In this document: piece by piece, positions 1 to 7,794 of the stretch
Numbering within the stretch: position 1 is the stretch's first letter
Layout: every line of letters starts with the position of its first letter
DNA from: a virus
Direction: 5' to 3' (one strand)
IMG/VR virus record: IMGVR_UViG_3300042295_001683
Location: 1 to 64,000 of that record
DNA length: 64,000 nt
Position numbers and translations under genes: made by a program
The notes under the pieces: generated by a model
Told to the model about the DNA's origin: nothing
Seen by the model: the letters and a program-made list of their open reading frames with translations, nothing else
Databases searched by the model: none

Positions 1-123
1 TCTACCTCATCAGTGTATCGACTAGAACCACAAGGTTATCAGTACTTTGATGACTACACTGGTATTGTCAGTGGTATTTGGGCTAGCGTTAATGGCAACA
101 TGAGAATAGAGGAGGGTACATAA
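1..123 (+). CDS. Partial CDS, C-terminal end of a probable tail-fibre protein
   Basis: An open frame runs from the left edge to a TAA at 121-123 and encodes the last 40 residues of a protein cut by the window. The stop overlaps the ATG of the next gene (TAATG), as expected inside an operon. The residues are rich in Gly, Ser, Tyr and Asp, compatible with a virion protein. No domain can be recognised from so short a piece, and the tail-fibre reading rests on the following gene. Confidence 0.5.
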   Translation, partial: STSSVYRLEPQGYQYFDDYTGIVSGIWASVNGNMRIEEGT

Positions 124-659
124 TGGCAACTATTTTATCTAATCCCTTCATTATCCCTGACGCTTCAATAGTGCCAGCAAAGTTAGCCCAGCCTTACACC
201 AAAGGAGGTTCGGTTTCTTTAAGTGGCGTTAGTTACGATTTCACAGCCATACCTTCATGGGCGACCGAAATTGATATAGGGATTTCGGCTGTAGGATTTA
301 ATGCTTCATCAACTATCCTTTTGCAAATAGGGGATAGCGGAGGGATAAGTACTTCTGGGTACTTAGGTGGAAACGCAGTTTTAGCAGCAGCCCCTACCTA
401 TGCAAATCAAACTACTGGACTGCTGATTTACACTACTTTTAGTTCAGGTATTCGATTCATTGCAAATATAAACCTTAGAAGAAATGGGACTACAAATACT
501 TGGGTTTTATCTTCTTATGGGTATTTTGAATCTAATGCGATTGGTCAAATATCAGTAGCCTCAAGAACTCTATCTAACGCATTAGATAGAGTTCGCCTTA
601 CTAGTGTAGCTGGTACTGCAAGTTTTGTTTCTGGTGTCGCGTCTATTTCTTGGAGCTAA
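123..659 (+). CDS. Putative tail fibre or minor virion protein
   Basis: 178 aa, rich in Gly, Ser, Thr and Ala, with beta-strand-like alternating segments and almost no charged residues, typical of phage fibres and receptor-binding proteins. It starts with 'MATILSNPF' and overlaps the stop of the preceding open frame. No catalytic motif is visible. The next gene (666) lies 6 bases downstream in the same operon. The call is by composition and context only. Confidence 0.5.
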   Translation: MATILSNPFIIPDASIVPAKLAQPYTKGGSVSLSGVSYDFTAIPSWATEIDIGISAVGFNASSTILLQIGDSGGISTSGYLGGNAVLAAAPTYANQTTGLLIYTTFSSGIRFIANINLRRNGTTNTWVLSSYGYFESNAIGQISVASRTLSNALDRVRLTSVAGTASFVSGVASISWS

Positions 660-665
660 CTAATC

Positions 666-986
666 ATGTTTAGAATTGAATTAGATTTATCAACAGGCAA
701 AGAGGTTAAAGTATACCTATCACAGCAAGAGATTGAAGCATTGCAAAACATTATTCAGCCTACAGTCATTCGCGAGATTGATGCAAGGCGTTTAAGGCTT
801 GCGTTGCATCAATTAAATCTTTTGAATACTGTCGAGACAGCGATTGCCACATTAGGTCGTACTGCCCAAATCGAATGGGAGTATGCAACCATAATTAAAG
901 AGAACTACCCTTTGGTGATTTCCTTATCAACTGATCTGGGCTTAAATGTTAGCGAGATTTTTGATATTGCGATCGCAATTAAATAA
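666..986 (+). CDS. Hypothetical protein following the tail-fibre gene
   Basis: 106 aa, mostly alpha-helical by composition ('VETAIATLGRTAQIEWEY' in the middle). It lies directly behind the fibre-like gene, where many phages carry a fibre chaperone or assembly protein, so that role is possible but not shown. Its 3' end overlaps the 3' end of the convergent methyltransferase gene by 8 bases, which marks the boundary between the two transcription units. Confidence 0.45.
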   Translation: MFRIELDLSTGKEVKVYLSQQEIEALQNIIQPTVIREIDARRLRLALHQLNLLNTVETAIATLGRTAQIEWEYATIIKENYPLVISLSTDLGLNVSEIFDIAIAIK

Positions 987-1854
987 AGCTTAGTTGTACT
1001 TGTTTGCTTGGCATTTTAGCGATCGCCTGTAAGTCTGCGCGGATATTCTTCGAGCGATCGCATATCCATAATTTCTCAGTGCGCTTGATATCGTGCTTAG
1101 TCCGCGATCGCCCATTTGATGCGGACATAGTTGTCTCTATCTCTACGCATTTTTGCGCTGATTTGGGCGCGATATCCTGATGATAGTTACTCAGTACATA
1201 GCTAGATTCACAAGCGTCAAGAGCATCACATAAAGCTTGATAATCGTCTAAGGTATAGCCGCCGTAGTGACCTTGGTTAGTATTTGGGTATGGCGGATCT
1301 GCATAAACTAAACCGTGTGGACAATCCCAACGCTTAATAAAGTCAAGAGCATCTTCGCAGCCAATATACACATCTCGCAGTCGCTCAAAACATTCTGGCA
1401 ATCTAGCGGCGCGATTTACCCATGTTGCTGCTTTGCTTTCATTAATTACTTGCGCCGCCCATCCGCATCCAATTTGACTAGCAAAACTCATATTGCATTG
1501 GATGTAAGTAGCCCAAGCAACTTTTAGATCGCTGTATTCAGATGGATTGTTATAGATTTTTCGCGCCTCACGATGTTCTTCTTGGCTGTAAGGCGTGAGT
1601 TCTATCCATCGCGCTAACTCATCAGGCTGCTCTCTTGCCACGCGCCAGAACGTGATTAATTGCTTATTCAGGTCATTAATTGCTTCGCGGTAATAGTCAC
1701 TATTACCGCGATCTATTTTGCCTTTGGCATAGAGTACAGCCCCGCCACCAAAGAAAGGCTCTACATAAACGGTGTGTGGTATCGCCATGATGTGAGGGAC
1801 TATTTGAGTGGCGATACGACTTTTGCCCCCATAATAAGAACAGGGTGTTTTCAT
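979..1854 (-). CDS. DNA adenine N6-methyltransferase, D12 class (Dam-like)
   Basis: 291 aa from the chosen ATG at 1854, which overlaps the upstream stop as ATGA; an in-frame start 36 bases earlier is less likely. D12-class motifs are visible in order: 'YYGGKSRIA' near the N-terminus (SAM-binding region), 'EPFFGGGA' (motif I) and 'ADPPYP' (motif IV, catalytic DPPY). The protein should transfer a methyl group from SAM to adenine in a short DNA site. In phages such enzymes protect against host restriction or time packaging. It sits next to a second, different adenine methyltransferase gene. Confidence 0.88.
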   Translation of the reverse strand: MKTPCSYYGGKSRIATQIVPHIMAIPHTVYVEPFFGGGAVLYAKGKIDRGNSDYYREAINDLNKQLITFWRVAREQPDELARWIELTPYSQEEHREARKIYNNPSEYSDLKVAWATYIQCNMSFASQIGCGWAAQVINESKAATWVNRAARLPECFERLRDVYIGCEDALDFIKRWDCPHGLVYADPPYPNTNQGHYGGYTLDDYQALCDALDACESSYVLSNYHQDIAPKSAQKCVEIETTMSASNGRSRTKHDIKRTEKLWICDRSKNIRADLQAIAKMPSKQVQLSFI

Positions 1855-2402
1855 ATAGTTACAGATACATTGCCAAGATGCCCACAGCAAGCCTTAAACT
1901 TTTTAGCTGTGAACTTACCAAAATAGAATAAAGTCTGGCTTGTGTCATTGCCAGATTTTTTCTTTTTGCCATCGTTCTTAGGGTTTGTGAACTCAAGCCG
2001 ATGGTTAAAAGTTAGGTAACACGCAGAATAATTTTGAGCGTCTAGAAACCAATTAGAGCTTGTATTAGAGTTAGTCAGTAAGAAGGTATTACCTATGTGT
2101 GCATAGGTCAAAACCATCTCTACAGCCCTCTCAATGTTGCCTTTGGAGTAAGGTGGGTTAACCCACTTATTTGGGTAATGACTCCAATCCTTACTAAATG
2201 CGTCATCAGCTTTAGTCCAAAAGGTTTGAGCTTGGATGACTTGATTTGCTCTTAAGCAAGAAAATGGATCAAGATGGAAGCCTTTAACTAATTCTCGAAA
2301 TGGCTCCACAATGTAACTCGCTGTATAGTTCTCATCGTTTGATTCATCGTCATTTGTAAGAACATAATCTAGAGTAAATAGGTTTTCTTGTATTGCGATC
2401 AT
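1851..2402 (-). CDS. Phage DNA N-6-adenine-methyltransferase (DNMT/PF05869-like)
   Basis: 183 aa. The stretch 'LDPFSC' followed by 'TKADDAFSKDW' and 'WVNPPYSKG' matches the small phage Dam family, with NPPY as catalytic motif IV. The C-terminal third is Lys- and Cys-rich. Its stop overlaps the next gene's start (ATGA), and its own ATG overlaps the stop of the NblA-like gene upstream (TAATG). It probably modifies adenines in phage DNA together with the neighbouring D12 enzyme. Confidence 0.85.
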   Translation of the reverse strand: MIAIQENLFTLDYVLTNDDESNDENYTASYIVEPFRELVKGFHLDPFSCLRANQVIQAQTFWTKADDAFSKDWSHYPNKWVNPPYSKGNIERAVEMVLTYAHIGNTFLLTNSNTSSNWFLDAQNYSACYLTFNHRLEFTNPKNDGKKKKSGNDTSQTLFYFGKFTAKKFKACCGHLGNVSVTI

Positions 2403-2575
2403 TACAACCCTCCTAAAAACTCATTTTTCGCAATCTTGACCATCAATGCTTGCTGCCCCAAATACAGCAGATGTAGCTCAATGAGTAGCTGCTTAGCTGA
2501 GTCAATGTCAATGTTTTGGATTTGTTGGCAGAATAGAGCGTGAGTAAACGCTTTTTCGGGCGGTAAGTCGCTCAT
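2402..2575 (-). CDS. NblA-like phycobilisome degradation protein
   Basis: 57 aa encoded between two coupled neighbours; ATGA at its start and TAATG at its end make the frame convincing. Residues 5-52 follow the NblA/Ycf18 pattern: a Glu-x-x-Phe start, 'QQIQNIDIDSAKQLLIEL', then a second helix ending in a Lys- and Phe-containing tail, and the length is right (NblA is about 50-60 aa). NblA marks phycobilisomes for proteolysis, and several freshwater cyanophages carry a copy. If correct this is an auxiliary metabolic gene that dismantles the light-harvesting antenna. The family assignment is from memory of the alignment; alternative: an unrelated small helical protein. Confidence 0.58.
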   Translation of the reverse strand: MSDLPPEKAFTHALFCQQIQNIDIDSAKQLLIELHLLYLGQQALMVKIAKNEFLGGL

Positions 2576-3327
2576 GGCAATTCACTCCATACTTTCCCAT
2601 CCAATTCAGGCAATGAAATCTTTTTACCATTGACTGCCCTTTGTTTATAAAAGAAAGCCTTGTTAGCAGCTTTGACTTCATCCCGCAGCGATCGCACCCA
2701 GTCTTCATCCATCGGTCTAGCACCCTTACCAGATTCAGCGCCGACGATCGCGAGGTCAATGTATTGGGCATAAGCGCCGATATAAACTTCTTCTAGTAGT
2801 GGCTCAAAACTGACAAAAGTATTGCCTCCAAGCTGTTTAATTGCAGCGATCGTATCAAGGCGTTTCAACGCCGTGCCTTGGCTCTCAACCGAAACACCTA
2901 ACCATATATTGCTAGGGAGAAAGGGAAAATCAGATCTAGCACACCAATCATTTACAACTTGCAAAAGGGTGTCAGCACGTTTGGACAAGAGCATAAACGT
3001 CTGATTGTGAGAGGAAGCCATAGCTTGAATCATCTCTAATTGCCACTCTCTAGGAATCCAATCACCGCACCAATCTGTCATAGAGCAAACAAAATGACGT
3101 TTAGGCGATCGCATTCTCGCCCACTTAGCAAGCATTTCGTAGTTAAGCTCTAGTTCTGGAGCTTTGCCTGTATAGGTCAATCCACTAGCAAAGTCAAAGC
3201 GATTACCTGTATTAATTGCTTCAGCATAGCAGTTGGCGCATCCTTCCGATATTTTCCTACACCAATGACCACCGCCTTTGACGGTGATTGGGTTATCAGT
3301 TACATCAGTCCATTCAATTTTACTCAT
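2572..3327 (-). CDS. Gp37/Gp68 family phage protein (DUF5131-like)
   Basis: 251 aa. The N-terminus 'SKIEWTDVTDNPITVKGG' and the cysteine cluster 'GCANCYAE' are characteristic of the phage Gp37/Gp68 family (PF07505). Further hallmarks are 'VCSMTDWCGDWIP', 'LGVSVESQ' and 'VGAESGKGARP'. The biochemical role is not established; the cysteines suggest metal or iron-sulfur binding. It is coupled to the NblA-like gene downstream by an ATGA overlap and is overlapped at its 5' end by a small Cys-rich gene. Confidence 0.82.
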   Translation of the reverse strand: MSKIEWTDVTDNPITVKGGGHWCRKISEGCANCYAEAINTGNRFDFASGLTYTGKAPELELNYEMLAKWARMRSPKRHFVCSMTDWCGDWIPREWQLEMIQAMASSHNQTFMLLSKRADTLLQVVNDWCARSDFPFLPSNIWLGVSVESQGTALKRLDTIAAIKQLGGNTFVSFEPLLEEVYIGAYAQYIDLAIVGAESGKGARPMDEDWVRSLRDEVKAANKAFFYKQRAVNGKKISLPELDGKVWSELP

Positions 3328-3478
3328 GATTCCACACCTTCCACAAACTACAACGCTGATTCAATTCTCGCCATGCATTCTGTAACGGAGAGCGATCGCA
3401 TGAGTTGCGATGTGCGCACTGGCTGCAATCGTGAGATGTTTGCATGGTGGTGGTGATTGTGTCGATTATTTTATTCAT
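3320..3478 (-). CDS. Small Cys-rich protein (CxxC...C)
   Basis: 52 aa, between the Gp37-like gene (8-base overlap) and the upstream gene (ATGA overlap). It contains 'CSQCAHRNSC' and one later Cys, a pattern that could bind zinc or an iron-sulfur cluster. A similarly built protein is encoded at 30336-30536. No family is recognised. The tight coupling on both sides supports translation. Confidence 0.55.
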   Translation of the reverse strand: MNKIIDTITTTMQTSHDCSQCAHRNSCDRSPLQNAWRELNQRCSLWKVWNHE

Positions 3479-3654
3479 GATTTTGGTTTAGGTAGAAACT
3501 TCCAACATGCATCAAAAAAATGATCGTTCCATCTTTCTTCTTTGCCATCTATAAAAAGAATGTGGACGCGAACAGAATTAGGATAATTTTTGACGTTTTC
3601 AGATCTTAAATACTCTACAATTTCGCCTGTGTGCTTATTTTTACACTGTGTCAT
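3475..3654 (-). CDS. Hypothetical protein
   Basis: 59 aa from the ATG at 3654, which overlaps the upstream stop as ATGA; a start 21 bases upstream is less likely. It begins 'MTQCKNKHTGEIVEYL' and looks like a small beta-rich phage protein. No domain recognised. Member of the left minus-strand operon. Confidence 0.55.
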   Translation of the reverse strand: MTQCKNKHTGEIVEYLRSENVKNYPNSVRVHILFIDGKEERWNDHFFDACWKFLPKPKS

Positions 3655-3839
3655 AATCCTTTCAACTCCTTCCACTCTTCCTTTAACATTCTGAATGCCG
3701 CCAAGTCCTGATTTATTTGGCGATCAACTACAGCTTTACCAATACCGTGAACTGCCATGCGATCGCGTACCGATTCTACAAGCTTATCAATGGCTTGTTC
3801 TGTTCCTGCGATCGCATCTTGTCTGATTTGTGCGTTCAT
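3651..3839 (-). CDS. Hypothetical helical protein
   Basis: 62 aa, highly charged and helical, with the segment 'QAIDKLVESVRDRMAV'. It overlaps both neighbours by 4 bases, so translation is very probably coupled. Function unknown. Confidence 0.55.
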   Translation of the reverse strand: MNAQIRQDAIAGTEQAIDKLVESVRDRMAVHGIGKAVVDRQINQDLAAFRMLKEEWKELKGL

Positions 3840-4117
3840 ATCTTTTCACACCTTACTAATCGTTTGTTTCTCGCAGTCAAAATAACCGCATCGTACCGTT
3901 CAATTGCATCTAGAAATTCAGACTGATTTCTAACAACTTGAACAAAACTTCTATCTGGTATTGATGGCTCAATCTCATCATTTTTGAGTTTCACTACCTT
4001 GAATACAGGTTGCTGGTGGAATGTCACGATCACTTCCTTTTTACCAGCTTGCACAGCACGACATATCGAGGTTAGAGAAGCACGAAATTTGGTTAGGGGT
4101 TTATATTCTGCAATCAT
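3836..4117 (-). CDS. Phd/YefM-like antitoxin fold protein (orphan)
   Basis: 93 aa. Residues 10-45 ('RASLTSICRAVQAGKKEVIV' then 'QQPVFKVVKLK') resemble the N-terminal half of Phd/YefM antitoxins, which bind operator DNA and neutralise a toxin. No toxin gene of a familiar class lies next to it. It may therefore be an orphan anti-toxin that protects the phage from a host toxin, or simply a DNA-binding protein of this fold. The assignment is by pattern only. Confidence 0.45.
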   Translation of the reverse strand: MIAEYKPLTKFRASLTSICRAVQAGKKEVIVTFHQQPVFKVVKLKNDEIEPSIPDRSFVQVVRNQSEFLDAIERYDAVILTARNKRLVRCEKI

Positions 4118-4348
4118 TTACACCCTCTTGATGTCTACGATGTGACCAATAGCAACTTGAGATGGTGTATACCCTTGACTTTCCACATCAGCTTTGATTG
4201 CGTTAGTCAACCTTCCAGCACTAGCCATGCTAGGTAAACCATCAGTAGCTCCAATGAGTCCCGAAACAATGATTTGATCTATATCATCAGATACTGCGCT
4301 TTCAATATCTATTAGATATTTATAAAAAAATAATCCACTTAATCCCAT
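4118..4348 (-). CDS. Hypothetical protein
   Basis: 76 aa from the ATG at 4348, preceded on this strand by a good Shine-Dalgarno sequence (GGAGAGA); a GTG at 4387 would add 13 residues. A short hydrophobic N-terminal stretch ('GLSGLFFYKYLI') could be membrane-associated. The stop is immediately followed by the start of the Phd-like gene. Function unknown. Confidence 0.5.
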   Translation of the reverse strand: MGLSGLFFYKYLIDIESAVSDDIDQIIVSGLIGATDGLPSMASAGRLTNAIKADVESQGYTPSQVAIGHIVDIKRV

Positions 4349-4488
4349 GATTCTCTCCAAATAATTTAATAATGCGATCGCGCTCACAACTTGATCGCGT
4401 GATTTTGCTTGTTAGCTTTAGTGAGAGTGTGATCGCGCCTTGCAACCTTGACCACAGGTGATAATTCTTTGCAAGAGAATAGGTATTG

Positions 4489-4605
4489 CTACCCGATTAC
4501 ATATGCTTTACCCTCAAATTTAATAATGTTTGATCCGTCATCTAACTGATAAACAGTATATACCGAATATACTAAATATACTAGCCCCAAATCATAACTA
4601 TCCAT
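4489..4605 (-). CDS. Possible small protein, Val/Tyr-rich
   Basis: 38 codons in the otherwise empty 4388-4636 interval. The product has repeated Val-Tyr pairs ('LVYLVYSVYTVY') and ends 'FEGKAYVIG'. There is no overlap with neighbours to support it, and the repeats could be a low-complexity accident, so this is a weak call. Confidence 0.25.
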   Translation of the reverse strand: MDSYDLGLVYLVYSVYTVYQLDDGSNIIKFEGKAYVIG

Positions 4606-4611
4606 CACAAT

Positions 4612-4646
4612 AAACCCGCAAAGCATAGACTAAAATCTATGACTGA
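4612..4646 (-). repeat. Repeated hairpin element, copy 1
   Basis: On the minus strand a 6-bp stem (CATAGA/TCTATG) is followed by GCTTTGCGGGTT. The 17-base string TCTATGCTTTGCGGGTT is repeated exactly near 10529-10562, again after a short stem-loop. Both copies lie in gaps of the left operon. This could be a weak terminator, an RNA processing site or a leader element. Confidence 0.4.
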
Positions 4647-5800
4647 ATATCGCGATACCGTAGCAGACTGCACTCGTTATCAGGGGCGGCTTTACGGAAC
4701 TCTAATCCGTAAGCGCTGTAATCGAATCTGTGGGTTTTTCTAAAGGTATTCCTAGCAAATGGACACCCTCTAGATATTGCAAGCTGATAAGCCATCTCTA
4801 GCGTCATCCATTCATTCTCAAACTCTGTTGCTTGCACCCGTGAGAAGAAAGAAATCTCATGATGATCACGATTGTAGCGATGGATTTCCCCTGCTACAGA
4901 GCGATTGTAGAGAAGTTTGGATAATTTTCTTAGCTCAATATTCTCGCCTAGCAGATCATTTAGCTTGTAAGCAATTGTTACGGCATCCTGCCATTTATCG
5001 GTAAGCACTGAGTTAATCTGCTCAGTCGAGATAATCCGCTTAGCGACTCCCTTCTTTTTATCTGATTCAACTTTCTTACGGGTGCGGGTGCGTTTTGGAT
5101 TACTCCAATCTAATAAAAGTTTCTGAACATCAGGGTGCATCCTATACCGTTTTTTGAGCGATGGTAGATACACTTTTAGGCTGGCATATTCACCTCCGCT
5201 AGCCTTATAAGCAAGCAAAGCTTTTATACGCTGACCATCGGGGCGATCGCAGATCGGTGGTTTTTGTCGTGGGCATAACGGGGCACTGTAGGCAAAAAAG
5301 CTGTATAGATTCAGTATTGATAGCAAACCACTCAAACAGGGCTTTAAACACGCAAAAATATATAGGTACGTTGGTGATTTGCGATCTGTTAGCCTTTCGC
5401 GGTTACGAATCCGCTTACGTTGCTTTTTGGCTTTCGGCTTTGCAACATTCTTGGGCGGCTTGGTCTTTGGGCGATCGCTTTTCGGTTTTGGCGGTGGAGA
5501 TGCGATCGTCTCTAACTCTGGTTCTGGTCTAGCTTTTGGCGGTTGTAATTTTGGCGCATCACCAATATGCAAAACGTTGCGATCTAATAGCGACTGCCAT
5601 AGGCTAGACCACTGATTTTTATACACCAAATACCGAGCTACGAATAACGCATTAGTGGCAATAGCGCGATCATCTTTGAGCTTGCGCCTTTGCTCATGTT
5701 CTGCGATCGCACTTAGGATCGGCGCAACTTGTCGCCATATTTCGGGGCTGGTGTCAGGGGAGGGAATTGCGGGGATGCAGATGGGTATGGTGGGTTTCAT
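4637..5800 (-). CDS. Large basic protein, possible DNA-binding replication factor
   Basis: 387 aa. The middle (about 75-140) is a Pro/Lys-rich disordered linker with strongly basic runs, followed by a short hydrophobic, Cys-containing patch. The last 60 residues contain 'LEMAYQLAISRGC' and 'FRKTHRFDYSAYGLEF', which look like a winged-helix or wHTH DNA-binding segment. It lies just downstream of the DnaB and replisome-organizer genes in the same operon, so a replication role is plausible but unproven. Confidence 0.5.
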   Translation of the reverse strand: MKPTIPICIPAIPSPDTSPEIWRQVAPILSAIAEHEQRRKLKDDRAIATNALFVARYLVYKNQWSSLWQSLLDRNVLHIGDAPKLQPPKARPEPELETIASPPPKPKSDRPKTKPPKNVAKPKAKKQRKRIRNRERLTDRKSPTYLYIFACLKPCLSGLLSILNLYSFFAYSAPLCPRQKPPICDRPDGQRIKALLAYKASGGEYASLKVYLPSLKKRYRMHPDVQKLLLDWSNPKRTRTRKKVESDKKKGVAKRIISTEQINSVLTDKWQDAVTIAYKLNDLLGENIELRKLSKLLYNRSVAGEIHRYNRDHHEISFFSRVQATEFENEWMTLEMAYQLAISRGCPFARNTFRKTHRFDYSAYGLEFRKAAPDNECSLLRYRDIQS

Positions 5801-6006
5801 TTTGTGTACTGTGAAATAAAATATCTTAGCTTTAGAGTCATGTAATAGAACTGATTGTAGATACCTTGATCATCGGTTTCACCCCATTGTTTAGCAGCCG
5901 TTCGCCAATCAATGCCATAGCGATCAAGGATGTAATCGTTGACTTCACGAACAAGACGTTCATAAAATTGTTGATTGGTTTCTTTGTAGAAAGGTATTAA
6001 ATTCAT
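5797..6006 (-). CDS. Hypothetical protein, full-length relative of a fragment at 22093-22170
   Basis: 69 aa, aromatic and charged. Its first 20 residues ('MNLIPFYKETNQQFYERLVR') closely resemble a 25-aa remnant encoded at 22093-22170, so this gene has been copied elsewhere in the genome and truncated there. It is coupled at both ends by 4-base overlaps. Function unknown. Confidence 0.55.
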   Translation of the reverse strand: MNLIPFYKETNQQFYERLVREVNDYILDRYGIDWRTAAKQWGETDDQGIYNQFYYMTLKLRYFISQYTK

Positions 6007-6446
6007 AGTAAAGATTTTAAAGAGCTAATTAGTTTTTCGATCGTGGTAATATCTGCAATTTGGGAAACAGTCTCAACCTCAGAGCCAGTTCTCAACTTGT
6101 ATTTAGAGAGCCAAGCAGCAAGGCGATCGCTTACTGGTATTTCACCAAGTTTCGCTTCAAGTAAAGTTAGATTTTCTTTGAGTTCTGTATCTAAATCTTT
6201 GCGCTGATTCACTAAAGTTTTACGCTTTTCTACCAGCTTTCCAGCCAATAAAATATAGTCGTAAGGATCTTTAATCATTGCAGTAGTAGTCACCACAGGG
6301 GGAGAGATTTCGCCTATCTCTTGCAGTGCTGTTGTTAGGATTTTTTGTGATTCATCTTTGCCAACGTAAGCGGCGATTAATTCCAATTCTGTTTGTTTGG
6401 CAATGATGAACTGTGAGAAATCAGGGGCTAGGGTGTTAGTATCCAT
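6003..6446 (-). CDS. Hypothetical coiled-coil protein
   Basis: 147 aa. Residues 60-105 are heavily charged and heptad-like ('LVEKRKTLVNQRKDLDTEL'), suggesting a coiled coil. It overlaps the DnaB gene by 11 bases and the following gene by 4, so it belongs to the replication cluster. A helicase-loader or scaffold role is conceivable, but no motif supports it directly. Confidence 0.5.
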   Translation of the reverse strand: MDTNTLAPDFSQFIIAKQTELELIAAYVGKDESQKILTTALQEIGEISPPVVTTTAMIKDPYDYILLAGKLVEKRKTLVNQRKDLDTELKENLTLLEAKLGEIPVSDRLAAWLSKYKLRTGSEVETVSQIADITTIEKLISSLKSLL

Positions 6447-7794
6447 GATTTGCTCTCAGATTAGAAACTGTAGAGTTCGCACCATCCCACAATAGTTTTA
6501 CTGTTCCAGTTCTCCCATAGCGATTCTTTAAAGTGATTAACTCTAAAATGCCTGTGTCTACTGTGTCTTTGTTGTAGTATTCATCTCTATAGCAGCCAAT
6601 CATTAGATCGCTAGCTTCTTCTACTCCACCTGATTCCTTGGCACTATAAATCGTTGGGCGCTTATCTCCTGATTGCTTAGTATCGCGCCCAATTTGGCAT
6701 AAAACTACGATGCGAGTATCTAACTCTTTTTTGAGTTGATTAAGCTCTTCTAACACATAATCTACACGCTCTCTAGTTAGCATGTTTTGATTTGTACGAA
6801 CCAATGTTAAGTAGTCAATCCCAATCATCCCAATAGAGCCATGCTCAGCATAAAACTGTCTTGCAATAGAGACAATATCTTCAATCTTTCGGGCGCGATC
6901 GTTGACCTTCATAGGTAAACCCGAATAGTTCTCTTGAGCTTCCATCAATACGCCCCATTCTTCAGGCTTAATGTGACCGTTTTGCAATGATCCTGTACTG
7001 ATTTGAGCGTGTTTAGAAAACAGTTTCTGAGCTTGTGCTGAGCTGCTCATCTCAAGAGAAAAGAACAATGATGGCTGTCTCATCACGTAAGAAGTGTAAG
7101 TCAGTAGCTCAAGTAGTACGGTAGTTTTACCCATGCCAGTGCTACCAAGTATCGTTACAAGTCTTTGCCTTGGTAGTCCACCTGATAGCAAGTAATCAAG
7201 ATCTTTGAATCCAGTCGGCAGGATCGATTCGTGAATATTGCCTGTTTCCCTAGCCTCTGCAATCTTGGTTAGGTTTATAAACTCTTCTCCCATGACATCA
7301 AACATTAAGCGGGTGTGACTCTCATCACCTTGCAATGCCCGAAATTCTACGAGTTTTTGCTCAAACCATGAAAGCGAGTCTGCAAATTCACGCTCTTGAA
7401 AAATGCCTTGAGCCTCTCGGCAAAAGTCGCGATACTTTCGAGATTTATACTTTTCTCGGATTAGCTCGGCATATTCGACAATGCTAGGAGACGGTAAATG
7501 ATTCTCGTACAGGGCAAAAATGGCGGCGCGATCGCTTAGGTTTGGCGGTAAACCTTTCATTTCGCGCTTGGTTGCCATGTGCTGATACACAGATTCAGGG
7601 CTAATATAACCACCTGAATTAAATAATTCTACGCAGGTATTAAAAATTTGACCGTGAAGGGCTGTATAAAACATCTCGCTAGTCAGTATAGGGGTAACAG
7701 CCTTTATCACGTCCTGAGAGCTTAATACTGTGGCAATGACGATATTTTCTGCTACGACTGAGCATAGACTTTCACCAGTTGATAGATCTTTCAT
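6436..7794 (-). CDS. dnaB: Replicative DNA helicase, DnaB-like
   Basis: 452 aa, the usual DnaB length. An N-terminal helical domain ('ENIVIATVLSSQDVIKAV') is followed by a RecA-like ATPase core with Walker A 'GSTGMGKTT' at about 217-225, 'FFSLEMSS' (motif H1a), 'GMIGIDYLTLV' (Walker B), 'VVLCQIGRD' and 'ESGGVEEASDLMI'. The hexamer should unwind the phage replication fork. It starts with an ATGA overlap from the replisome-organizer gene, forming a primosome pair. Confidence 0.93.
   Translation of the reverse strand: MKDLSTGESLCSVVAENIVIATVLSSQDVIKAVTPILTSEMFYTALHGQIFNTCVELFNSGGYISPESVYQHMATKREMKGLPPNLSDRAAIFALYENHLPSPSIVEYAELIREKYKSRKYRDFCREAQGIFQEREFADSLSWFEQKLVEFRALQGDESHTRLMFDVMGEEFINLTKIAEARETGNIHESILPTGFKDLDYLLSGGLPRQRLVTILGSTGMGKTTVLLELLTYTSYVMRQPSLFFSLEMSSSAQAQKLFSKHAQISTGSLQNGHIKPEEWGVLMEAQENYSGLPMKVNDRARKIEDIVSIARQFYAEHGSIGMIGIDYLTLVRTNQNMLTRERVDYVLEELNQLKKELDTRIVVLCQIGRDTKQSGDKRPTIYSAKESGGVEEASDLMIGCYRDEYYNKDTVDTGILELITLKNRYGRTGTVKLLWDGANSTVSNLRANHGY

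Noticed and set aside
1315-1926. Plus-strand ORFs opposite the D12 methyltransferase
   Set aside because: They overlap a gene with full motifs on the other strand and show no own features.
3836-4117. A complete toxin-antitoxin pair
   Set aside because: Neither neighbour (62 or 76 aa) shows RelE, Doc or PIN features, so only an orphan Phd-like protein is reported.
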